Shown piece by piece: positions 1 through 11,369 of a stretch of 43,545 nt of DNA (position 1 is its first letter; the number at the start of each line of letters is the position of its first letter). The stretch is from Euprymna scolopes (Eukaryota; Mollusca; Cephalopoda; Sepiida; Sepiolidae), in contig CM044518.1 of assembly GCA_024364805.1 (NCBI GenBank), positions 76,379,850-76,423,394 of the forward strand. Direction: 5' to 3'. A program made the translations under genes and the position numbers. The notes beneath the pieces are model-generated. The model was not told where the DNA came from. It searched no databases and saw only the letters and a list, made by a program, of their open reading frames with translations.

Positions 1-20
1 TATATATATATATATATATA
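1..20. repeat. (TA)n microsatellite at window edge
   Basis: Pure TA dinucleotides open the window and pass into a TG-rich stretch, so the tract is probably cut by the window edge. Confidence 0.9.
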
Positions 21-880
21 TGCGTGTGTTTGTGAGTTTCTGTGAGTGCGTGTTACTATTTTACTAAGAGAGATATGAAAACATGTTAGATAGAAGGCGG
101 AAAGTATAGTAAAAGACACTGCCAAATAATTTCCTTATTTCTGAATGAACTTTGGGCTGAGAACGCTGGGTGTCTTGGTTGAATGTGTCGATTGTCGGGT
201 TTTAGTGGTGTCGTGTGTCAGTGTGCGAAGTGGGTAGATGAGAAATAGATTGGAACGCCAGAAAAATTAATGCATGCTTGACTAAAACTGAATTGAGACA
301 GGTATTTAGGGATTGTGCAAAATGGATGAAGCTACAAAGGGGTGACAACATTCCCAACCATACACACATACACGTCAGCATCTGATGCGCACAAACACGC
401 AAAAGCACACACATATACACATACACCTATATTAACACACATGAAATAACGAAACATTCAGAAACCTGGGGGCAATTATAGCATATAATATATAAATATG
501 CTCGTAACTTTAAATGATAATCGTTCATCCAAGCAGATATTTGATTTGAATATTTTTAGCAGAAATACCGGCATAAGACGCGTATTCTAATATACATTCA
601 CAGCTTTGAGGTCGATTAAAATCAAAATATGACGCTTTACTTGATATTAAGCATCCTTATTCAGTTTCATTAAATTTTATTGTAAATTGGATTTTGAGAA
701 AGCAACTATAATTTGGGGCGTAAGGTATTGAATCTTTCTTATTGGTTTAAAATGACCATGACTCATATTGTACGCAAATTAAAAATATTAATCTATACAA
801 ACCTTTCATTATATATACACATATACTTGTATATACGTTTTATCCAATGAATTAGTAAACGTTATATATCAATGAGAGGC

Positions 881-881
<1 letters not shown>
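21..881. other. AT-rich intergenic DNA without recognisable gene
   Basis: There is no reading frame with protein-like composition. A CA-rich stretch near 355-430 gives a spurious minus-strand frame. I see nothing else beyond ordinary AT-rich sequence. Confidence 0.6.

Positions 882-942
<61 letters not shown>
882..942. repeat. (TTA)n trinucleotide tract, about 20 units
   Basis: An uninterrupted TTA/ATT run. The sequence just to its right, read on the minus strand, ends in CGTTTAACAT and runs straight into (AAT)n. This would suit the microsatellite tail of a minus-strand retroposon whose body I could not identify. The TTA run is seen; its role as a tail is inferred. Confidence 0.85.
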
Positions 943-1235
943 GTTAAACGTCCTTATTCGGCTTTTCTCGAGGGTATTCAAGAATAACTGGTATATATTA
1001 TTGAATAGCTAAATACAAAACAACCATTAGTTTGGAAGGTTACTGATTATACTGTGTGCCAGTTATACCTTAGTTTTTACGTAAACACGTTGCAAATAAC
1101 AGTAACCCCAAACAAATATTAAAGCTATAATAGATAGAAGAAATTATATCAAAAGTAAATTTTGGATTGTAGATAAGACTTTTCTGAATTTTTAATACAA
1201 TTATCGTCAATTCTGAATCAATTATTTGTTTTATC

Positions 1236-1280
1236 GAAGAAGAAGAAAAAGAAGAAGAAGAAGAAGAAGAAGAAGAAGAG
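1236..1280. repeat. (GAA)n purine tract
   Basis: An interrupted GAA/AAG run followed by GA-rich sequence. It abuts the low-coordinate end of the decayed LINE fragment that starts near 1286. A second short (GA)n tract lies at 1357-1373, inside that fragment. Confidence 0.85.
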
Positions 1281-1285
1281 AGACG

Positions 1286-2370
1286 AGACGATAGACACCC
1301 ATATCAATTGGGGCCAAGTGGGGATGAGAGCGTTGGTAGCGCTCAAGTTCGGAATGGAGAGAGAGAGAGAGACTCAAAGAGATGTTGATTGTTACTGGCC
1401 TTAGAAATGTTGCCATTTATAGGAGTGCTGTCTGCGTATATGTCGACGAATCAACTTAGAATGTGATTTGCGAGATCATCTGTCAATAAGAGAGTTCGGC
1501 TCAGGATGGTTTGAACTTTCAAGTTTTGTCCATTAACAACGATTTAAGCAGATCTGTCGATGGTTGAAAAGACATTTTCAGATATTCCTATAGCTGGAAA
1601 CTTTGTGAAGTAGCCATTTATGCTAAACTCTATCAAATTCTGTTGATATACAAGAGTTATTGTTCTGAAGAAGAGTGTCTCGTTGATCGATTTATTGATC
1701 CTATGTGAAAATAGTCAGTACATCAGCTGTAGATATTGCGAAGCGAAAACCATATCCCTTGTGACTAAATAGGTGGTTGACGGTTTCTTAACTTAACACA
1801 AAGTCAAGCAATTGAAAATATTGGTGAGACTAATGAGGTTTTCTGAGGTATTGAAAAGCAATTCTTAGACTGAACAGCATTGCAGGAATTGGTACTAGTT
1901 CCGACTGTAACTTTTTGAGTACTAAAACTGGAATATTCTCAAGGCTTTGATGCCATCGAGGTACTTGATAAGTGTAGCATCATCAAAAACAGATATGCGC
2001 ATTTGGCTCAAATTATTTTCGGCATTGGAAGAAAATCGAGAGGTAGGTGGCACGGGTTGCATAAGTTTGAGTTTGATGCAAAGTTTTTGACAAATAGATG
2101 GTTTTGTCAGCTGTTGGCGAAATCACTTTAGGCCCGTTGATGATGGTCGGAATAGATGACTGGCATCTGTTCAAGACCTTGTTTGTTATTCGCCAAAACT
2201 CATGGGAACCAAGACTCTATTCTTGTACTTGGAATTGATGGACTGGGCATATGATCGCGCGTTTTCTTTTTAATAATTCTTTCTTAGTGCTTGCTGGCAG
2301 TCATAAACTAGTTTTAGTTTCAAAACATCTATTACGTTTAAAGCAGTTAAAGCAATTTTATGGGCAAGGG
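1286..2370 (-). pseudogene. Jockey/CR1-group LINE reverse-transcriptase fragment, heavily decayed (copy 1)
   Basis: This is the oldest of four copies of one non-LTR retrotransposon family in the window. On the minus strand, 1290-1350 encodes a peptide close to QRSDPHLASIEMDG, which the better copies also carry. The stretch 1515-1640 aligns by eye to 34710-34830, and 2040-2360 aligns to 35310-35670; the latter is the region before the RT core, with shared words for FWQIANR and the 'ING' segment. No frame stays open for more than about 60 codons. Many indels and stops are present, no catalytic motif survives, and the 3' end is lost at the GAA tract. The family copies RNA into DNA at the nick site in the nucleus; this copy cannot. 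Clade placement within the jockey/CR1 group is uncertain. Confidence 0.75.
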
Positions 2371-2399
2371 CGATAGCACATTCATGGATGTATTACGAT

Positions 2400-2650
2400 T
2401 ATTTGTTCAGTTTCTGTTAGACTTTCTTGTTCTTCTTGGGTATTCCTTTCCAAACTTCTCTTTCATTTCTGCTGATTTGATGGTGATTTAATGCTTTCTT
2501 AACTCCCAAATAGTTATCGATGTCATAGTTAAATACTGCTCTCCTGTCTTCTTAGTTGAGCACTTCCATGCTATCCCACGTCTTCAGTGGTTCCTCTTTT
2601 ATTTATTGCAGTGTTCTATTCCAAAAGCTATTTTAAGTCCTTAATATTCT
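2400..2650 (-). pseudogene. Fragment of a restriction-endonuclease-type LINE (region after the RT active site)
   Basis: The minus-strand translation contains FGIEHC, later a stretch like EMKEKFGKEYPRRTRK. This resembles the conserved segment (FGIEKC ... EMKEKIRKEYLRRTRK) that follows the RT active site in a widespread family of non-LTR elements carrying a C-terminal CCHC plus PD-(D/E)XK endonuclease. At least two stops fall inside the matching frame and neighbouring pieces lie in another frame, so it is dead. It sits downstream of the tailed 3' end of the next fragment (3090-3815), so it is a separate insertion. The family assignment is from memory of protein motifs, not from a search. Confidence 0.45.
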
Positions 2651-2725
2651 GCACATCTTTATCAGTTTTATCAGTTTTAATGTCTGCAAAATTTATTTGA
2701 AAATACATTAGCTAAATATATAATG

Positions 2726-2726
<1 letters not shown>

Positions 2727-2764
<38 letters not shown>
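2727..2764. repeat. (TTA)n tract, probable 3' tail of the LINE at 3090-3815
   Basis: A run of TTA units followed by GTTGTTG. Read on the minus strand it lies about 330 bp beyond the end of the LINE endonuclease frame, the position expected for a short 3' UTR and an (AAT)n tail. The tract is seen; the tail assignment is inferred. Confidence 0.8.
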
Positions 2765-3089
2765 GTTGTTGTCTCACAATGAGCTTTCACACATCAAAGA
2801 TGTTTCTTTGAAAATAACCTGTGGTGTTCCCTGGAAGCTGAGTGACAACAAGTATCCTTAGGTTCTCAGTACTCTCTACCTTATCGGCAATATTTGCAAA
2901 TGAATTTGCGTTATCGCAACAGCCGCTTCAATTGTAATTGATTTCTCGCTGGAAGGGGCATTAATCTCCACTGAATTTGAGTGGCAATAAGCTTTCCCAA
3001 GGTCGCAGTTCATCTGGCACTTGTCCAGGGGAGGTCTGGTCAGTGCTCTCTCCTCGGTCTTTACATCCTCTTTGACCCTTCTTGGCTAT

Positions 3090-3815
3090 TTGGTATCACT
3101 CTTTTAAAGGGGAGGCGTTGATAATGGGAGAGGATAGCGAACTTATAGATATGCAGCTTCAATATTCTCGGTTCCATGCAACGCTTTTTCATGTTTTACC
3201 TCTGCAACGGTTTTCTTGCCCGCTCACGTGGATCACGTGTATTAGTCTCCGCATTCAAAGATTTTCCTTAATATTTCAGCTGTTTCGTTTTATCTTTCCA
3301 GTCATTCCTCTGATTCCAATTTCTCCCATTCTTTTTTCGAAGCTTTTCCGAATTGTTTCTAGTGCTCCTACTATTATAGGTATAATATTGATTTCTTTAT
3401 CATCCATATCCATTTCAGCTCTTTGGTAACTATGTGTATTTGTTTGGTTTTTCCCTTTTTTTTTTTTTTTGATATTCACCTGTGGTCAGCTGGAACAGCA
3501 AAGTCTACGATTTGACAGGATTTTTCTTTCTTGTTAATTATTACGATATATGGTCTTCTTGCTCGGATGGGTCCATCTGTTTGTATGTCTATGTTCCATA
3601 GGATTTTCGATTCTCGTATTCAAATACTGTTGCCGGTTTATGCTTCTACCATTTGCCTGTACGTTCAAGATCAAGTTGTGTGCATAATTCTCAGTGCACT
3701 GCCCTCCCTAATTTGTCGTTCCTGTTCTTGTATTCCTTTTGGCCCTTTATGCTGCATTCGCTTAATATGGTTTGTCGTTTCGTCTCTTTGTTCGCAGAGT
3801 TTGCATCCAATCTGA
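3090..3815 (-). pseudogene. C-terminal part of a restriction-endonuclease-type LINE (CCHC knuckle plus PD-(D/E)XK-like domain)
   Basis: The minus strand reads, in order, a partial zinc knuckle (GCKLCEQRDETTNHI, with the C-x2-C...H of the CCHC), the segment KILWNIDIQTDGPIRARR, then PYIVIINKKEKSCQIVDFAV, then IIPIIVGALETIRKSFEKRM and AEILRKIF. This order matches the C-terminus of R4/NeSL-like non-LTR elements, where the domain cuts the target DNA before reverse transcription. The usual RPD-x(n)-D/E motif appears here as RPY, so the first catalytic aspartate is gone. Stops and frame changes split the region. It is 5'-truncated, with no RT core visible upstream. A T-tract at 3458-3471 interrupts the frame. 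The exact clade is uncertain. Confidence 0.65.
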
Positions 3816-4821
3816 TACCTTAATAATTCCGCGTATTTTAAATTAAAATTTATTTCAAATCATCCGTTTCTGAAACAATTTTCTGTATAAATTAGTAAAC
3901 CACTTCTGAATAATAAATGGTTAGTCAGTATTCTTACAGATCGATGGGTTTTGTACTTGGACTCATTTTAGTAACTTTTATATGTCAAAACTGGAGAAGA
4001 AAATATCTAATTACTATTACGCTAGATACATTGGTGGTATTTTATTCTTGCTAATAATTATAACGAAATAGCAAAACTAAAGGATAATTTTCAAACTCCT
4101 TATTTGCTTTCAAACATCAGTTACATATAAATAATTGTATTTCATTTCCCTACGTTCTAGTAGACTCCAACAAAAACGAATTCATTAATTCTCCGTACAA
4201 AAAACTATTGCAACCAATTCCTGTGTCTAAACTTCAAACCTTCAAACCGATACAAAACCGCAATTACAAAGAATCTAATTAATCAAGCCAAATTGATCTC
4301 CTTAAATAAAAAAAATATTCCACAGCGAATTAAAAAATATAAAACGGGTCTTAATTAATAACTAATTCGCCAATTTCTTAGTCGATAAATGTTCGAAAAT
4401 ATTCTATCGCAATCAGCCACACAATAACTTTAAATCAGGAAAAAAGATACTAAATAATATAATGCATCGATATATATCTCCAGTGAATAATAATACATTA
4501 TGTATCATATACTACAAGAAATGAACAACTGTTAATCTTATAATTAAAAACAACAATTCCCAGACAACAAAATCAGTGGACGAAACCAATTAATAATTGA
4601 GAGAAAGTATTTCCAACAATAGAAACACCATTCGACACACGGCGAATACATTATCCAGAGGATTAAACTACACCTTTCACATACAGTAATCAAAAACTGC
4701 TGGATTTGAAGACGACTGAAGAAAATCAGTTGAAGGTACTTGCAAAAAAGCAACAGATGGATGAAAATAACTAAGGAACTTTCCTACACAATCTCGATTG
4801 ACACAAAAGAATGACCATTTG

Positions 4822-4823
<2 letters not shown>
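3816..4823. other. AT-rich DNA without recognisable gene
   Basis: Very AT-rich, with only short frames on both strands. No repeat longer than a few units and no protein-like translation was seen. Confidence 0.5.

Positions 4824-4869
<46 letters not shown>
4824..4869. repeat. (TA)n microsatellite, about 23 units
   Basis: A pure TA run. It produces the artefactual YIYIYI frames in this area. Confidence 0.95.
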
Positions 4870-4871
<2 letters not shown>

Positions 4872-5515
4872 CACCTCTCAATCGCTTGATTGTTATTTGC
4901 AAATTTTTTATTATAATTATCTATATAAATAAAATCACGACTGTATAGAGTGAGGTAAATGAGGAAGTGTAAAGTGACAAAAGTCCGATAAAAGCAATGT
5001 GCGCGACTCAATCTTATCTTTTCACTAACATAATCATTAAAACATCTGAACTCTATACGGAATATAGTTTAATACTCTGTGAAATTGTCCTCCTCTTTAT
5101 TTGGAGCAGGCGTGTAATCGATGCAAGTTGCTCAGTGTTGACGCTATAAGTAACTAAACGATGTTTAGACTGTTACCCACTTCTAACCGCCGTATCAAGT
5201 ATATTATACATATTCGAACTTTTATATATTTTTTTTTTATCCGGGCAACATTTGATAGTTATGCTGGTAAAAATAAACGATATAACATTTGTTCAACTGT
5301 CCATATTCCAAGAAATGTTAACGTTTTTATTTATAATAGCATATGGCTGGATACATAGACGGACAGACACACAACTGCCAGACTAATATTATAGTTTTGC
5401 ATATAATATATGTGTAACCTAAATTATGCGATTGAGCAAGTTGACGTTTATAGATTTTACCGCAGAGACGCATACAGGCGCAATATATACACATACACAC
5501 AGACGCATTACAAAA

Positions 5516-5755
5516 ATACACACACACACACACACATATATATACGTGTGTGTTTGTGTGTGAATTATTTCAGTTTTATTGACAATACATTTTATCCTTC
5601 ATTTATGATGAAAAATGTTTGAGTTGAATTACTGGTTCATAAGTACATGTCTACACGCCAATGCATTCACGCATAAATTTCCATTGATATATCTTTCCTA
5701 CTTTCTCCCCCCCTCTCTCTCTCATCGAACAATCTTTAAAAAAATGATCCATTTT

Positions 5756-5794
<39 letters not shown>
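5516..5794. repeat. Two (CA)n tracts
   Basis: Two CA runs, at about 5516-5536 and 5758-5794, separated by AT-rich sequence and a short CT-rich stretch near 5707-5723. Confidence 0.9.
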
Positions 5795-5796
<2 letters not shown>

Positions 5797-8700
5797 AGAT
5801 TTAAAACAACGTTCCTATGTAGTGACTATTGTGAAGTTATAAGCACACCCATGTGTAAAAAAATCAGCAAAAATCAACTAATGGTCAGATTTTCATGAAA
5901 TTTTCGATACCTATTCATTTTTAAAATATCTTACATATGAAACATAGTTTTCTTTTAATATATGAGTGGAAATATTTTAGGTGTTCTAACTCCTTATATA
6001 TTTCATATTACGAAACCTAGACAAAATAAATTTAGGTCCGTAAAAAAGCAACAAAACTGAAGAGTTTAAATAATTAAAAAATAGTTATTTATATATGCAT
6101 ATAAACCCCAATTATTTATGTCACTTACCTTCAAGTTTAAAATAAAAATTGACATAAAATTATTAAGTTTTAAAAATTCAACTTTTTTCCTCGATAATAT
6201 TCTTTTCGATGATAAAATTATCTGAGTTACGACAAAAAACCGGAATTTTGAAAAATAATTATTTTTAAAAAGGTTAAAATGATATTGAATTCCAATATTC
6301 CGCGATGTGATGTTTAAACACAGAATTTCTTATAACATACTTCCAATATAAAAAAATATATTCATATAATAGAATATATGAATATTGACATCGTTAATAT
6401 CGGAGAGCCAGCATCAACCTCAACAAAAAATCATTTTGGTTTGATTGTTTAAATTGATGAATGTCAACTTTATTTTGGCGCTTTTTTCAAAAAATGTATG
6501 GATGCCTTTAATTAACAGTCCCGTTATTTACTTAATTATCGTCAACAGAGAATGACGTTAAAATTAATTTAATACGATTAACTTTCGTCTGTGTAGTTCA
6601 TTAAAAAGAAATCTATTTTTTCATAAAAGGTAAGTTTTATATCATTATTTATCCATTTTTTTTATTGTAAATGTTGGTTTATTCATAAATTTCTGCATAA
6701 AAACGTATAAAAGTTTATCAAGGAAAATTTGATTTTTTGCGGGTTTTTTTACAGTTACATTTATATCATAAATTTTTCGTAATATATGAGAAATCACTTT
6801 TTTTAGACTTATATACTTATGTCACTGTGCTAAAATGATAATTTATATTAAAAACAAATTATCAATATTCAAAAAACTATTACTGGTTTCATCATGTTAC
6901 ATATAGTGGGAGACTGTATTTTTTTAATATTAGCAAACGAACAGAATAATTAATAAGTTGATATTTTCTTGTTCGTTTTTTTTAAATACAATTTCAATGC
7001 AATTGTTAAAATTGAAAAACTATTAAAAGTAAATTCCATTTTGCAGATAATAGAATACATTTATTTATTTTAAATGAAAATCGAAGTAAAGCGAATTAAT
7101 AGATACATATATATTTTAAATTAATATTTTTTTCACAATCAACATAATATAAACATAAATATGAAAATCCGCTAGCTTAAAAAAAATGTTTACTTTCATT
7201 AACGATTATAGCGCCGTTGAGCATCCGTAAAATTGACTCAAAAAATAATGTACCCACCAAGTGATGACGTCGCCGGTATTGTGTAATGCCTTGGCATTTC
7301 TACACATAGCGTTGCAGGTGCATAGTGTCATCGTATCGTTGATGTGTGCCGATGTTAGTTGCACACAGAATTCTGGCAAAGACCTTCTCTCTTTAAGCTG
7401 TTTCGGGTGCGTGGTCATCCTAGTGTCAAAACGTTGGCAGAATTTCTAAGAAGCACCATTAATAAAATTAAAAAGCTTAGAAAATAAACTATTTTGAAAC
7501 CACTTGAATTTGCAAAGGTTTTATTAAAAGAAGGAAAAAATCATTCGATTTTTTAAAAATATTTTCCCTTTTCTTTTTTCCTCATTTTATAATATCTTAA
7601 ATTTTAGATGACCACACACCCAACACAACTGAAATAGCATTTGCGTTAGCGTATTACGTTTAAATTTAAATTAATATTTCCGTTCGTATGTCACGCTTTT
7701 TATAAAATTTTATTCTATTTTTCTTCTTACCGGGAATTTAGCGTTTCACTAGATGACAAACATTTACTCGCTATTTCATAAACGTTAACTGAAATATCTT
7801 TGTGCAATTTTTATCGTCTCTTTAAACGCAATTTTAGAAACTCTTTTGTACGCGGTTCACCGAGTATGTTTTCTAAGTTTCAATTATTTCCTGATACCTC
7901 CCATGGTTGCTGAAATGATCTTTATAAGATTCGGGTTTCTTTTTATGTCGTACGTAAGAGCTTGGTATTTTGCACAGTTTTTCTCGTATCTGTTTCCAAG
8001 ACTCGTTGCTACATTGGACATTCAGCATTTTAAAGATAGTCCAGTAGAGATATTTACAAATTCTGGTGTGTCCCATTATATACTAGTTGTCTCTCACTAG
8101 ATATTTACAACTACAAGTCAGGTGAAATAGCATGTTTATCCGTAAATATGCAAAATTAAATGATCCTATTGTTTTTATTCTTGTTATACACAAAAGAAAT
8201 GTTGAAAGTAATCAAAATCCAAACCCATTTTATCTGTTCGAATCAAAATTAATTTTCCTATTCCATTAAATAAAGGTGTTCACAGCTATTTGATTATTTC
8301 TTATATAGTCTGGCGTATATACGAGTCTAATTAATGTGTTATATTCACGTGTTCGTACGTGTCTGTCTATTTACGTTTGTCTGTGATTATCAAGCCTTCA
8401 TGTTTGTGCAGCCGCCAGTGTCTTTTTTAGAGTGTAGAGTGTATGTACGCGTTAATACGTATGATGATGTGTAATCGTCTATATAATGTTCTTTGCTTGC
8501 GCGCGCGCGTGTGTGTGTGTTAACATATATAATAAACAGTTCACCGAACCGGACAATAATGCATCAGGACAGTTCTTTTTAATAGATAGAATGATAACAT
8601 CTTTCTGAAGGGTTATTAAGGCGAAAAAGGGGGGACGCATGTTTTTTCCCGTCGGTTGATCCTGACTGACGGTATGTAAGCTTTCCAGAGGAAATAAGAT

Positions 8701-9340
8701 TTTCTGAAGAATTACAATCGATAGTTGGGTTATTTTATGCAACTTTATTTCCTCGTGTTCCCTCGTCTTTGGAGTTGCGCGTTTATCTTGATCTCACATC
8801 TTGCTATGCGCCCTCTCTCCAACTCAACCAACCCCTGATTTAATTATCTCTCGCCCGAACTGATCAACTAATTTTCTGAGTCCCTAATTCTAACTCCCTA
8901 CGTATATATGTGTGCATACACACACACACATATATATAACTACTTCATTTAATCATATAGATTTATATATGTAAGTATAAATTTATGCGTAAACTTTAAG
9001 TATTTACTTCAACAGTGCTCCATGCGTAGGTAGAGCAAGGTAGTAAGTTATAAAGTATATATGGCGATTAAACTATACAGAATATTCCGCGTTTCATCCA
9101 AGCTAGGATTAATCAGGCTTATGAGAGAATTCTGTGGTTGTCTCGCGTTTTTATATACGCACCTTCTATTGATTTTTTAGTTAGCCAATGAGCTTCCTAG
9201 TTTCCACCGCAACCTTCTTAATAAGCCAATGAACAGGTACTTATAGGACAACGGTCCAGTTGACCTCCGTTGACCTGTTCCTTTGTGTGTGCTATTTTAG
9301 CGTAGATATCTAGTGTCCTGACCTATTTTGAATCTAGGTT
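5795..9340. other. AT-rich intergenic DNA with a GC-richer island; no gene identified
   Basis: 5.8-7.2 kb is extremely AT-rich and empty. 7206-7450 is a less AT-rich island containing a TGACGTC core, with no coherent protein. Two overlapping opposite frames of about 67 and 84 codons lie at 7846-8100; the minus-strand one has a basic, charged composition (Cys, Trp, Lys rich) but matches nothing I know. CG/TG alternation occurs at about 8500-8520. A putative regulatory cluster at 9183-9276 is listed separately. Confidence 0.45.
9183..9276. promoter_or_regulatory. Possible cis-element cluster: two CCAAT boxes and a DR4 nuclear-receptor-type repeat
   Basis: AGCCAATGAG and GCCAATGAAC lie about 38 bp apart. 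At 9261-9276 the sequence TGACCTCCGTTGACCT holds two identical half-sites spaced by 4 bp; on the other strand this is AGGTCA-N4-AGGTCA, the DR4 arrangement used by thyroid-hormone/LXR-type receptors. No gene start is visible nearby, so function is inference only. The motifs could be chance or part of a repeat. Confidence 0.25.
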
Positions 9341-9342
9341 AA

Positions 9343-9346
9343 ATGT

Positions 9347-9372
<26 letters not shown>
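9343..9372. repeat. (TA)n microsatellite
   Basis: A TA run passing into CA and then TG-rich sequence up to about 9443. The tract forms the left edge of the first copy of the small repeated element described next. Confidence 0.9.
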
Positions 9373-9380
<8 letters not shown>

Positions 9381-9436
9381 TATATATAAATATATATGCG
9401 CGTTTATATATATATATGTGTGTGTGGGTGTGTGGG

Positions 9437-9567
9437 TGTGTGTGATAGTTCATGTATACGTATGTTTATTTTTTATGTGTTTATTTTCTATTGTGATTGT
9501 TAGTTTTAAAATTATTTTGTATCTCTATCCTAGAGTAAATTTTATCCTGTGAACACAGTTGTTCGCT
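9437..9567 (+). mobile_element. Degenerate copy of the small TIR element at 9705-9865
   Basis: Its core is almost identical to 9775-9852 (shared words TTTTAAAATTATTTTGTATC and TCCTAGAGTAAATTTTATCC). The right end CACAGTTGTTCGCT is a decayed form of the other copy's CACAGCGGACGTTCGCC. The left end is merged with a TG microsatellite. Likely a non-autonomous DNA transposon remnant. Confidence 0.5.
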
Positions 9568-9704
9568 ATTGCTCTCTACAGTTTAATAGATGTTGGGATT
9601 CTTTAAAGTATAGAATAGCAAATTTTTCATGAATGCATAATCTACATGGATCGTCTAGGTCTCCACATGTGTTTGCTTGTCTTAATATTTCCCATTTGAT
9701 TACA

Positions 9705-9865
9705 GGCGAACGTCCGCTTTGTGTGTGATAGTTTATGTACATGTTTATTTATTTACTTATTTATTTTTTATTTGTTTATTTTCTGTTGTTATTATTAGTT
9801 TTAAAATTATTTTGTATCTCTATCCTAGAGTAAATTTTATCCTGTAAACACAGCGGACGTTCGCC
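9705..9865. mobile_element. 161-bp MITE-like element with 14-bp perfect terminal inverted repeats
   Basis: It starts with GGCGAACGTCCGCT (9705-9718) and ends with the exact inverse AGCGGACGTTCGCC (9852-9865). Similarity continues a few bases further in with TTGTGT against ACACA. No coding capacity. The interior is shared with 9437-9567 in direct orientation. I see no clear target-site duplication (flanks ATTACA and GATAGT), so the superfamily is not assignable. It would need a transposase supplied elsewhere. Confidence 0.6.
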
Positions 9866-11342
9866 GATAGTCGAATGGAAAAAAAAAGAATTCACAAATT
9901 AGTTGCGGAAATACAAATTGATTGCAGAGGATTCATTGCAGACGATTCGCTGAGAAAAAGTTAGTGGGCTATTTCATTTAATACCTCTTCCAAGCGGGAT
10001 TTCTACATAAATAATCGTTGTGGGTTCGATAAGATTTCAGCTGATTCTGTGGTGTGTGTTGATGCCAATTAAACCAACAATGCTTGGCCCATATTAATAT
10101 GTGAGCCATTTTCCAATAGCGCGACGAATCCATGCAATCTGCGCAGGTAATCTAAACAGATCTCATTTCTACTTAGATATCACAGTTGGGCTTTTACGGA
10201 TCGTCTTAAATACATGCGCGCACGTTTGAACGAATCTCTGTTGTTTAAAATCCCACGATCCTCATGCTGTAGACTCTACACGATAATTTTTCGCAATTTA
10301 TCAAGGTCAAAATACACTTGAGGTGACATTTCTCAGTTGAAATCTATCATTACGAATAACTAAATTTGATTACTTGTGAGGCAGTTCGCCACAAGTTTCT
10401 CTGTTGTAATCTGCAAGAATGCAGCCTCGCGGTTATATGTTCCATGTACAGGAAGGCCTTGAAAATAATCTCTGTATATTTTGTTGAATAGGATTGGCGA
10501 ATGTGTTCGAAATTTTATTGAACCAATCACTTATCAAGACTAAATACTAATCGAGAACAAAGGAAAACGAAGTAGATGAAATGTCAGTTTAATAAAAATA
10601 TTTTTATATTGAAGCTACTATCTTAAAAAATCAATGTCAAAGTTCATCGACAAATCCTACCCTAGTCTCAAATGATTCATTTTAAAATTAACATTGATTT
10701 TATTATTTCCTCTTGATGCTAAACAAAATATAATTACTGAATATTACCACTAACACTAATTAATAATAGTACTGCTTGATTTTAATATTTGGTAATTAAA
10801 TAATATTTGAAAAATAAAAAATATTTATCGAATTTATTACGCTTAATTACGCACTACAAACTCTGATATACACACTTTTGCCACTTAGATGTAAAATAGC
10901 AACTTGTCTTCCACTAGTCCTATGCAATTAAATCGTTTACCATAAATAGTGTGTTTCGATTATCAATAACCAGTAAATGGTTTCATATGTACCAAAAGAG
11001 AAAAAAATAAAATAACTAATTCGTCTGGTGGGAACGTTCCTCGATGATCGACCGATCAATGTCTTCAGTAGCATTATGTGATCACTGTCAACTGTGTGAT
11101 TTATGTTAAGACTCTTTCAAAACAAATTTACTACTCAATACAATAATTGAACAAATAAAATTAGTTTATGAATATGGAGGAACATTAAAACATGCCACAC
11201 ATTAAACATGCTAAAATATTTTCTCCTTTATTTTTTTTTTTTTAATTTTGCATTTTTTTCTTTTTTTTTTGCCTGATGAGATCAATAATGATCAGAACGG
11301 GTCTACACATCGTAACAAGATATGACCCTATTTACACAAACG
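9866..11342. other. AT-rich DNA without recognisable gene
   Basis: No protein-like frame. T-rich tracts at about 11228-11270. A short TA run at 11344-11366 marks the left boundary of the hAT remnant. Confidence 0.5.
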
Positions 11343-11369
11343 AATATATATATATATATATATATAATG

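Noticed and set aside
3082-3429. 115-codon plus-strand frame rich in Phe, Ile and Ser
   Set aside because: It is the antisense of the LINE endonuclease remnant, whose minus-strand reading carries the recognisable motifs.
5795-7200. Replication origin or centromere-like AT-rich block
   Set aside because: AT-richness alone is not evidence; no tandem satellite or conserved motif was seen.
7846-8100. Host gene or exon (84 codons plus, 67 codons minus)
   Set aside because: No start context, splice or domain evidence. The charged minus-strand peptide is not recognised and both frames are of a length expected by chance.
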